NCBI GenBank assembly: GCA_964503595.1
Contig: CAZDAM010000141.1
Location: 1 to 6,414, forward strand
Direction: 5' to 3'
Length of the DNA stretch: 6,414 bases
Origin: CAZDAM01 sp964503595
GTDB taxonomy: Bacteria > Muiribacteriota > UBA6191
Positions within the stretch are counted from its first letter, which is position 1; the number at the start of each line of letters is the position of its first letter. Below, one piece after another: positions 1-5,764 of this stretch. Below the pieces are notes generated by a model that saw only the letters and a program-made list of their open reading frames with translations, did no database searches and had not been told where the DNA came from. The translations under genes were made by a program, and so were the position numbers.

Positions 1-93
1 AAACTGCCTAATTCTCTCCCATTGCTCATCCGTAATTTCATGCCGCTTGCGGGGGCCAAAATCACTCCTCTTTAAACGAACACAAACATACAA
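1..93 (-). CDS. IS5-family transposase, N-terminal fragment (runs off the left edge)
   Basis: The minus strand reads ...GPRKRHEITDEQWERIRQF at the window edge. The RHEITDEQWERI block is the hallmark start of the small DUF4096-type N-terminal domain of IS5-family (IS427/IS1031-like) DDE transposases, which cut and paste the element. Only 31 codons are visible, and the catalytic DDE domain lies outside the window. No in-frame ATG or GTG occurs between the upstream in-frame TGA and this motif; the only in-frame start candidate is a TTG at 93-91. A strong purine-rich stretch (AAAGAGGAG on the minus strand, about 65-73) sits where a ribosome site would serve a start just before GPRKR, yet no start codon is in frame there. 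The start is therefore uncertain, and the copy may be degenerate or may start unusually. Confidence 0.7.
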   Translation of the reverse strand, partial: MYVCVRLKRSDFGPRKRHEITDEQWERIRQF

Positions 94-122
94 TTGGCAT
101 TTTCAGAATTACGAGACACGGC
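1..122 (-). mobile_element. Right-hand (transposase 5') end of an IS5-family insertion sequence, partial
   Basis: The minus strand encodes the characteristic N-terminus of an IS5-family DDE transposase (see the CDS at 1-93). Beyond it, reading inwards on the minus strand from 122, the sequence GGCCGTGTCTCGTAATTCTG looks like the terminal inverted repeat of this family. It abuts CTAG at 123-126, which matches the YTAR-type target used by IS5 relatives. The rest of the element, including the other repeat and the second target-site copy, lies left of the window. The exact boundary is therefore inferred. The transposase identity is seen in sequence; the boundary is a reasoned guess. Confidence 0.6.
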
Positions 123-126
123 CTAG
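123..126. repeat. Putative target-site duplication copy (CTAG) beside the IS end
   Basis: CTAG directly follows the presumed terminal repeat of the IS5-family element. IS5 relatives commonly duplicate a YTAR tetranucleotide. Only one copy is visible, because the other end of the element is outside the window, so this is a positional inference. Confidence 0.35.
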
Positions 127-128
127 AG

Positions 129-563
129 GGTCGGTCCGGAGCAGTTTACACCAAGATAAAGAAACAATCGCTGAAGCTTTGTTCCCAAGATTCAGGATTC
201 AGTTTTTCGATCAAAGCCAGGCTCGGAAAAAATGCTCTGATATCCATTGAAGGTATTACAGGTTGCGAACTTGGCCTTTTTCTGGCTTACAGGCTCCGGA
301 TAGGACTCTGTTTGTCTGACCTTCATTCTGACAGCAGGTTTGTAAAATATCTCATGACCAAAATCCTACAGTACGGATCGAAGGAACTCAAAGTGAACGG
401 GGTCGCTTTCCTTGAGCGGCTGTATCTGTCCCGGGACGGGGAGGCAAGAGACCTGTTACTGCCTGCTGGACCTGAAAACAAAAATCCCCGCTATCCAGAG
501 CCCTCCATGCTCGGATCTGTGCTAATCTTTTGCACATGTCACGCAGAATGCAGGCTGGAATAG
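129..563 (+). pseudogene. Long open frame with no start codon; possible 3' stump of a gene cut by the IS
   Basis: One frame stays open for about 144 codons from the edge of the insertion sequence to a stop at 561-563. It contains no ATG, GTG or TTG until a TTG at 312. Its translation includes the stretches RLGKNALISIEGITG and LSDLHSDSRFVKYLMTKI, and I recognise no family in it. It overlaps the start of the antiporter gene by 28 bases, which is unusual for an intact neighbour. An open run of this length is not expected by chance (about 0.001 for one frame with even base composition). One explanation is the tail of a gene whose front was removed or separated by the insertion; the other is a chance open frame. 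Apart from this frame I see no gene, RNA or clear regulatory element in 127-535. Confidence 0.25.
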
Positions 564-2194
564 GCCTATTTATCGTCCTTGCAGGCTGGATTTCGTGGTT
601 GTCTCCCCAGGCTCCCGAGGGTACGGCGCTTTCTCTTCTTCCACCACTGGCAACGATCTTTGTGGCCTTTCTCACCCGAGAGGTGCTTTCCGCTCTGGTG
701 ATGGGGGCCTTCCTGGGCTGCCTTCTGAAATCTCATGGAGATCTGTTCACGGCCTACACGGAGATTCTTCAGTATTTCGTAGATGGTCTGAAGGATGCTG
801 ACAAGGTCAAGATTATGGCCTTCTCGATTGGTCTTGGTGGCCTGATATCCTTTTGCAACCGAAATGGCGGGACGGCAGGAATTGTCCGTCTTTTTACCCG
901 CTTTGCCAGAACCCGTGCCCAGACCCAGCTCAGTACCTGGGCTCTGGGGTTGTGTATTTTCTTTGATGACTACGCCAGTTCCCTGGTGACGGGCTCCACC
1001 ATGCGGCCCATGATGGATCGGATGAAAGTCAGCCGGGAGAAGCTGGCTTACATTGTCGATGCAACTTCGGCACCGATTGCATGTGTGGCCCCGATTTCGA
1101 CCTGGATTGCCAATCAGCTGGGACTGTTTGCGGCCCAGCTGGCGGTGTTTCCGGCTCTGGCGGCCTACTTCAACAGCTATGGTCTGTTTCTGGCCGCATT
1201 GCCTTACTCCTTCTATGCCTTCTTCTGTGTGGCTCTTATGTTTCTTCTGGCTCTAAGTGGCCGTGAGGCGGGCCCGATGCTCGAAGCCGAGCGGGATACC
1301 CAGATCAGGACCCCGATGGAAAGGTATGGGGAGAGGGAAGAAGCCAAGCTTGAAGGAGAAGGAGCAGGGGAGCGACCCGGAAAAGCCTGGTTTGCAATGC
1401 TGCCGATTTTCACCGTGCTGAGTCTGACTCTTGGCACCCTTTATTCCACTGGCACCGAAGTTGTGGGAAGCGAGGCTCCGCTTCGGGATATCATTTCCAG
1501 TGGAGCTACCGGAACAGCTCTTCTAAGAGGGGCTTATGGAGGCTGTTTCCTGGCTTTCGTACTGGGACTTTGGGATCGTCGCTACAGGCTGGCTCAGGCC
1601 CCCGGCATCTTTCTGAGCGGAGGAAGGGCGATGGTGGATGCGGTTCTGGTTCTGACCCTGGCCTGGCTGATGGGTCGGGTCTGTCAGGAAGTCCAGACTG
1701 CGGTCTACGTCTCGCATTTTGTTTCGGCAAACGTAAAACTGGAACTCATCCCGGCTCTGGTCTTTCTTGTTTCCGGTCTGGTGGCTTTTGCAACCGGAAC
1801 CAGCTGGGGAACCATGGGCATCATGATTCCGATTGTTCTGGGACTGACCCCTCTGCATGATCCCTCCATGCACGTCATTTTGCTGCCCGCCGTGGCAGCC
1901 ATTCTTGCCGGGGCATCTCTTGGAGATCACTGCTCACCGATTTCCGATACCACGGTTCTGTCTTCTCTTGCGAGCGGGGTGGATGTTCTTGCTCACGTCA
2001 AAACCCAGCTTCCTTACGCTCTTCTGGTAGGGGCAGCCTGTACGGCGGCCTATGCTGTTCCTCCACTTATGGGGCTTGGTGGTGCCTGGCCTGGAATTCT
2101 TCTGGGGCTTGGGATTGTGGCAGGCTTTGTCTTTCTGGTTGCTGAACCTGTAAAGAAAGAAGAGGAAGAGGTTCAGGTCGTCGAGCAGACTTGA
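536..2194 (+). CDS. nhaC: NhaC-family Na+/H+ antiporter (552 aa)
   Basis: An inner-membrane secondary transporter of the NhaC superfamily (Pfam Na_H_antiporter type), expected to exchange external protons for cytoplasmic Na+. The protein is very hydrophobic, with about a dozen membrane segments in two halves. Family signatures are clear: SLLPPLATIFVAFLTREV at 33-50, GGLISFCNRNGGTAG at 101-115, FFDDYASSLVTGSTMRP at 142-158, GTSWGTMGIMIPI at 421-433, and GDHCSPISDTTVLSS at 463-477. A long charged cytoplasmic loop (about 242-284) separates the halves, and the C-terminus is an acidic tail (KKEEEEVQVVEQT). I chose ATG 536. TTG 530 and ATG 548 are in frame, and none has a convincing ribosome site. 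The substrate could be another cation or an organic acid exchanged for Na+, as in some members such as MleN. Family assignment is firm; ion specificity is inferred. Confidence 0.9.
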   Translation: MSRRMQAGIGLFIVLAGWISWLSPQAPEGTALSLLPPLATIFVAFLTREVLSALVMGAFLGCLLKSHGDLFTAYTEILQYFVDGLKDADKVKIMAFSIGLGGLISFCNRNGGTAGIVRLFTRFARTRAQTQLSTWALGLCIFFDDYASSLVTGSTMRPMMDRMKVSREKLAYIVDATSAPIACVAPISTWIANQLGLFAAQLAVFPALAAYFNSYGLFLAALPYSFYAFFCVALMFLLALSGREAGPMLEAERDTQIRTPMERYGEREEAKLEGEGAGERPGKAWFAMLPIFTVLSLTLGTLYSTGTEVVGSEAPLRDIISSGATGTALLRGAYGGCFLAFVLGLWDRRYRLAQAPGIFLSGGRAMVDAVLVLTLAWLMGRVCQEVQTAVYVSHFVSANVKLELIPALVFLVSGLVAFATGTSWGTMGIMIPIVLGLTPLHDPSMHVILLPAVAAILAGASLGDHCSPISDTTVLSSLASGVDVLAHVKTQLPYALLVGAACTAAYAVPPLMGLGGAWPGILLGLGIVAGFVFLVAEPVKKEEEEVQVVEQT

Positions 2195-2214
2195 GAGGAT
2201 GGCGGATGCAACGC

Positions 2215-2243
2215 TTGGGTTTTTGGAACCCCGGCTCTATAAT
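2215..2243 (+). promoter_or_regulatory. Sigma-70-like promoter, TTGGGT-N17-TATAAT
   Basis: A perfect -10 hexamer TATAAT (2238-2243) lies 17 bases after TTGGGT (2215-2220), which keeps the TTG core of the -35 box. Transcription would start near 2250, just before the ATG at 2253. The site falls inside the first 18 codons of the longest possible frame of the next gene. This argues that the shorter start is the real one and that the five downstream genes can be transcribed separately from the antiporter. No operator is evident. This is a sequence match only. Confidence 0.5.
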
Positions 2244-2252
2244 GCTCATTCT

Positions 2253-2747
2253 ATGAATGCACTGCGTATCCGCCCCATTCTGCCCCGCAGGGTGCAGCTC
2301 TGTCCGGGGTGTGAGAACCCGAAGCTACATCTGAATGAAGATGTCAAGGAACAGGTGGTGGTTTGCGCCCAATGCAAATCCTCCTTCCTTTACGATTCCG
2401 AATTCGGTCTTTTGCCGTACACGGGTCGGGCAGTGCGGAATCGCTGGAACCGGTTCTTCAAGTACAGCCTGGCAGCCTGGGTGCTTTCCTGGCTTTTTGA
2501 TTTTACCCGCCAGTCTTCCATCATTGATTTCTGGCCTAAAGTGGGACTTTATCTGATGCTGGGCGTATTCTGGCATACTATCTGGGTGGCGTCCCTGCGC
2601 CCTGTATTCATTGAGTTTGTTCCCAGGGAAATCCGCGAAGATCGTCCAAGCCTTAATATGCAGCTTCTGATGCTTTATGGGGCAGGTGTCTTTTTCTGGC
2701 TTTTCACCGTAACCACTTTGTTTTTCGGGGTAGACTCTCTGTTCTGA
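2253..2747 (+). CDS. Uncharacterised zinc-ribbon membrane protein (164 aa)
   Basis: I do not recognise a named family. The N-terminal part carries two CxxC pairs (C17/C20 in CPGC and C38/C41 in CAQC, spaced 17 residues), a typical zinc-ribbon knuckle on the cytoplasmic side. Three hydrophobic segments follow at about 70-84, 97-115 and 138-160, with a charged EFVPREIREDRP loop between the last two. The layout suggests a small inner-membrane protein with a metal-binding head. It could be a regulator, an assembly factor or a rubredoxin-like redox domain, but no function is assigned. An in-frame ATG at 2199 would add 18 residues (MADATLGFLEP...). I reject it because its only purine-rich run, GAGAGG, touches the ATG, and because the TATAAT promoter lies inside that extension. 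Transcription from that promoter would make the mRNA almost leaderless. The gene ends 11 bases before the methyltransferase. Confidence 0.65.
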   Translation: MNALRIRPILPRRVQLCPGCENPKLHLNEDVKEQVVVCAQCKSSFLYDSEFGLLPYTGRAVRNRWNRFFKYSLAAWVLSWLFDFTRQSSIIDFWPKVGLYLMLGVFWHTIWVASLRPVFIEFVPREIREDRPSLNMQLLMLYGAGVFFWLFTVTTLFFGVDSLF

Positions 2748-2749
2748 AT

Positions 2750-2753
2750 GGAG
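2750..2753 (+). promoter_or_regulatory. Ribosome binding site GGAG deciding the start of the methyltransferase
   Basis: GGAG lies 5 bases before the ATG at 2759, directly after the stop codon of the preceding gene. In-frame ATGs downstream (for example at 2768) have no better site, so this one fixes the start. Confidence 0.7.
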
Positions 2754-2758
2754 ATCTT

Positions 2759-3421
2759 ATGAGTGAAATGAATACGTTGAATATCAAGCATCTGGAAGAG
2801 TACTGCTCAACTCATACCAAGCCGATGAATCCCATTCTCAATGAAATGAGGGAGTGGACCCTTAAGAATTGCGAGGCTCCCCAGATGATGGTTGGCAATC
2901 TTGAAGGTAAGCTGCTTCAGCTTCTTGTGACTTTGATAGGAGCCTGGAAAGTTCTGGAAATCGGTACATTTACCGGTTATTCCACTCTCTGTATGGCCGA
3001 GGCTGTCGGACCCGGATCCAGAATTACCACGATCGACATCAACCAGCGAACCTCGGAAATGGCAGCAGAATTTGTATCCCGTGCGGGGTATGCGGATCGG
3101 GTGCGCTTCATTGTCGGTCCGGCTGTGGACATTCTGCCTGAAATGAACGAGCGTTTTGATCTGGTCTTTATCGATGCGGATAAAACCAACTATGACAACT
3201 ACTTTGAGATGGTCCTTCCGAAGGTGCGCCGCGGCGGACTGATCCTGTTCGACAACATGCTGTGGTCCGGTGGTGTTCTGAATCCTGAAAGCCCGGAAGA
3301 TCACGCTTTGAACAACCTTAATCGCAAGCTTACTGAGGACCCAAGGGTGGACAACTTCCTGCTTCCTCTTCGGGATGGTATCCAGATCGTACAGAAGCTT
3401 GCCCGCGACGAAAGCTGGTAA
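2759..3421 (+). CDS. Class I SAM-dependent O-methyltransferase, caffeoyl-CoA/catechol type (220 aa)
   Basis: A cytoplasmic, probably divalent-metal-dependent O-methyltransferase of the Methyltransf_3 (caffeoyl-CoA OMT) family. It would transfer methyl from S-adenosylmethionine to a vicinal hydroxyl of a catechol-like substrate. The SAM-binding motif I is VLEIGTFTGYST at 65-76, and the acidic residue at the end of strand 2 is D93 in TTIDIN. Metal ligands by family alignment are D139 (FIDADK), D165 and N166 (LFDNMLWSG). The length of about 220 residues is the usual one for bacterial members, so the gene looks complete. It is followed after 4 bases by the UbiD gene, whose weak ribosome site suggests coupled translation. 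That neighbour hints at a quinone or phenolic-acid substrate, but the family is broad (it also includes enzymes acting on lipids, antibiotics and tRNA), so the substrate is unknown. Confidence 0.88.
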   Translation: MSEMNTLNIKHLEEYCSTHTKPMNPILNEMREWTLKNCEAPQMMVGNLEGKLLQLLVTLIGAWKVLEIGTFTGYSTLCMAEAVGPGSRITTIDINQRTSEMAAEFVSRAGYADRVRFIVGPAVDILPEMNERFDLVFIDADKTNYDNYFEMVLPKVRRGGLILFDNMLWSGGVLNPESPEDHALNNLNRKLTEDPRVDNFLLPLRDGIQIVQKLARDESW

Positions 3422-3425
3422 TTTC

Positions 3426-5273
3426 ATGAAAGTCTGTTATCAGAGCCTGGGAGAATTTATTCAGAAGCTGGAAGAACACGGCGAACTTCTAAGAATTCCC
3501 AGGGAGGTTGATCCTTACCTGGAAATTTCGGAAATCTACAGTCAGCACGCCAAGAGTCAGGATGGAGGCAAGGCCCTTCTTTTTGAAAATGTCCTTGGCA
3601 GTGAAATGCCGGTTCTGATCAATGCTTTTGGATCCTGGAACCGCCTGAAGCTGGCATATGGTACCACGGACTTTTCCGAACATACCGAGGAAATCCGCCG
3701 TCTTACGGATATGAAGATGCCGGATGGCCTGATGGGGAAACTGGAGAAAGCCTGGGAGATGAGGGGAGTTCTGAATTATCCTCCCCGTCAGTTTTCCGGA
3801 GGAGTCGCTCCCTGCCAGCAGGTTGTTTATACCGGGGATGATGTGGATCTTAGCAGGCTTCCGGTGATTACAAGCTGGCCTCAGGATGGAGGTCCCTTTG
3901 TCACCCTGCCTCTGGTGATTACAAAGTCCCTGGATGGCTCCATGAAGAACATGGGCATGTATCGTATGCAGATCTACGATCGCAATACCACTGGAATGCA
4001 CTGGCAGATTCATAAAGACGGTTCCCATTTTCATGGCCAGTACCGCAAGACTGGAAAAAGAATGGAAGTGGCGGTTGTGATTGGGGCCGATCCTTCATTG
4101 GTGTATTCGGCGACCGCACCATTGCCTCCTTTTGTCTATGAACTTCTGTTTGCCGGGTTTGTGCGTGGGCAGGCCATTGAGACTGTCAAATGCAAGACGC
4201 TGGACCTGGAAGTTCCGGCTCATGCCGAAATCATTCTGGAAGGCTATGTGGAGCCGGATGAACTTCGCACAGAAGGGCCCTTTGGCGATCATACCGGCTA
4301 TTACACCCCCAAAGAACCCTATCCGGTTTTTCATGTGACGGCCTTGACCATGCGGCGGAAACCCGTTTACCTGACGACTGTGGTCGGACAGTCTCCGATG
4401 GAAGACTGTTATCTGGCCTATGCTACGGAAAGACTGTTTCTGCCTCTGCTTCAGAAAATTGCTCCGGAAGTCCTGGATCAGCATCTTCCCTGGGACGGTA
4501 ACTTCCACAACTGTCAGATTTTTACGATTGAAAAGGATTATCCCTTTCAGGGCAGACGTCTGATGAGTCACATCTGGGGATTTACCCAGGCTTCTTTCTG
4601 CAAGTGTATTATCACTGCATCAAAAGATGCTCCGATTCATGATGATGCAGCTTTTTTGGATTATTTTCTGGATCATCTGGATATCGAGCATCGGGTTTTT
4701 ATTACGGAAGGTATTGTTGACGCCCTTGATCACTCGGCTCCTCAGCCGCTCTGGGGCGGCAAGCTTGGTATCGATATCTCTCACCCCATGAAGGGGGAGC
4801 CCGGATTTGGCCGCTTGAAGGAACCGGTAACGCCCCTACGGGTCCAGACCGAAACTCTTCACAAGGAAGTCGGACTTTTTGAACCGACCGTGACCGGGGC
4901 CCAGGTTTATGGATTGAACCGCTACAACCCGCTTCTGATTCTTCGGGTCAACAAGATGCGTAACGAGGGAGTGGCTGAAAGAATTGCCAGTAAAATCTTC
5001 ACCAAGGAAGGTCTGAAAGGCTTCAAGGTTATATTGCTTGTGGATGAGAAGAATCCGGATTTGACGGACGCTCACCGCCTGGCCTGGCGGGCATTCAACA
5101 ATGTGGATTCCAAAAGAGATATTTTTCTTAAAAAGGATCGCATGCTGATTGATGCCACCTACAAAATTGCGGAGGATGGCTTTGAGCGGGAATGGCCGGA
5201 TGATCTGGTCATGGATGAGGACGTTGTATCCAGAGTCAGACAGAAGTTTACTGATTTTCTGCCCAAGAGCTGA
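3426..5273 (+). CDS. ubiD: UbiD-family prenylated-FMN decarboxylase, long form (615 aa)
   Basis: A cytoplasmic UbiD-family (de)carboxylase acting on aromatic or unsaturated acids with prenylated FMN, a cofactor made by UbiX. UbiX is not in this window. By alignment with the well-studied fungal Fdc1, the metal/cofactor ligands are N175 (KNMGMYRMQ), H196 (WQIHKDG) and E239 (FVYELLFAG). The catalytic triad is R180, E283 and D288 within EGPFGDHTGYY. The third acid is Asp rather than the Glu of Fdc1, as in several quinone-type UbiDs. At 615 residues it is much longer than the roughly 490-residue ubiquinone type and resembles the long form known from Helicobacter, which favours a menaquinone-pathway (futalosine-type) role. 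That role is inference. I chose ATG 3426; an earlier GTG (3375) would overlap the methyltransferase. No clear ribosome site precedes the ATG, and the 4-base gap after the upstream stop suggests translational coupling. Confidence 0.9.
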   Translation: MKVCYQSLGEFIQKLEEHGELLRIPREVDPYLEISEIYSQHAKSQDGGKALLFENVLGSEMPVLINAFGSWNRLKLAYGTTDFSEHTEEIRRLTDMKMPDGLMGKLEKAWEMRGVLNYPPRQFSGGVAPCQQVVYTGDDVDLSRLPVITSWPQDGGPFVTLPLVITKSLDGSMKNMGMYRMQIYDRNTTGMHWQIHKDGSHFHGQYRKTGKRMEVAVVIGADPSLVYSATAPLPPFVYELLFAGFVRGQAIETVKCKTLDLEVPAHAEIILEGYVEPDELRTEGPFGDHTGYYTPKEPYPVFHVTALTMRRKPVYLTTVVGQSPMEDCYLAYATERLFLPLLQKIAPEVLDQHLPWDGNFHNCQIFTIEKDYPFQGRRLMSHIWGFTQASFCKCIITASKDAPIHDDAAFLDYFLDHLDIEHRVFITEGIVDALDHSAPQPLWGGKLGIDISHPMKGEPGFGRLKEPVTPLRVQTETLHKEVGLFEPTVTGAQVYGLNRYNPLLILRVNKMRNEGVAERIASKIFTKEGLKGFKVILLVDEKNPDLTDAHRLAWRAFNNVDSKRDIFLKKDRMLIDATYKIAEDGFEREWPDDLVMDEDVVSRVRQKFTDFLPKS

Positions 5274-5284
5274 AAGGAAAAGTC

Positions 5285-5764
5285 ATGAAAGAATCAGCCT
5301 CTGTTCTCTTTGTCTGTCTGGGGAATATCTGTCGCTCTCCGGCTGCTGAAGGGGTCTTTTTGCACCTCAGGGAAAAGCGGGGAATCGAACCTTCGGATCT
5401 TGTGATTGATTCAGCCGGGACCGGGACCTGGCATCTGGGCAAAGGTGCCGATGCGCGCATGGTTGCTGCGGCAAAGAAGAGAGGAATTGCTCTTCCGTCC
5501 ATCTGTCGTCAGATTGAAGCGGTGGATTACCGCCGATTCACTTACATCGTTGCTATGGATGAAAATAATTTTGAAACGATCATGGATCGGTGTCCCAAAG
5601 ATGCAACGGCCAGAATCGTGCGCATGCGCGAGTTTGTGAAATCCAGTGAGATAGATGGGATTCCGGACCCATATTTTGGGGGGGATGAAGGCTTTGAGTA
5701 TGTTCTGGATCTTCTGGAAGATGGCTGTTCTCATCTGATGGATGAAATGGAAAGGAAATCATGA
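5285..5764 (+). CDS. Low-molecular-weight protein tyrosine phosphatase (159 aa)
   Basis: A cytoplasmic LMW-PTP that hydrolyses phosphotyrosine through a cysteinyl-phosphate intermediate. The P-loop CLGNICRS spans 11-18, with nucleophile C11 and phosphate-binding R17. The general acid is D128 in the IPDPYFGG loop, and the GTGTWHLGKGADAR stretch (45-58) is typical of the family. Length is normal, so the gene appears intact. The set of W49, the DPY loop and this spacing fits the phosphatase type rather than an arsenate reductase. A good ribosome site, AGGA at 5275-5278, lies 6 bases before the ATG and just after the UbiD stop. In bacteria such enzymes often reverse tyrosine phosphorylation linked to polysaccharide export, but no partner kinase is visible here, so the target is unknown. 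The stop overlaps the next start as ATGA. Confidence 0.93.
   Translation: MKESASVLFVCLGNICRSPAAEGVFLHLREKRGIEPSDLVIDSAGTGTWHLGKGADARMVAAAKKRGIALPSICRQIEAVDYRRFTYIVAMDENNFETIMDRCPKDATARIVRMREFVKSSEIDGIPDPYFGGDEGFEYVLDLLEDGCSHLMDEMERKS

Noticed and set aside
341..350. TAAAAT (343-348) as a -10 box
   Set aside because: No TTGACA-like element lies at the right distance, and nothing recognisable begins shortly downstream.
428..437. 10-base palindrome GTCCCGGGAC
   Set aside because: It is isolated, without a T-tract or a second copy, and too short to call an operator or terminator.
500..528. Possible promoter just before the antiporter (TAATCT at 523-528)
   Set aside because: TAATCT is a weak -10 match and no -35 box lies at 16-18 bases upstream. 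A leaderless start at 536 is possible but not supported.
388..675. 95-codon minus-strand open frame across the antiporter start
   Set aside because: It lies antisense to the clearly coding 5' part of the antiporter, has low-complexity Arg/Pro-rich composition and matches no family. It is a shadow.
3375..3425. GTG start giving a longer UbiD (17 extra residues)
   Set aside because: It would overlap the end of the methyltransferase gene by about 47 bases. ATG 3426 begins the conserved protein start, and a 4-base gap is the normal operon arrangement.
2807..3427. 206-codon minus-strand open frame opposite the methyltransferase
   Set aside because: It mirrors the plus-strand methyltransferase, which has all its family motifs. 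The minus-strand translation shows no recognisable domain.
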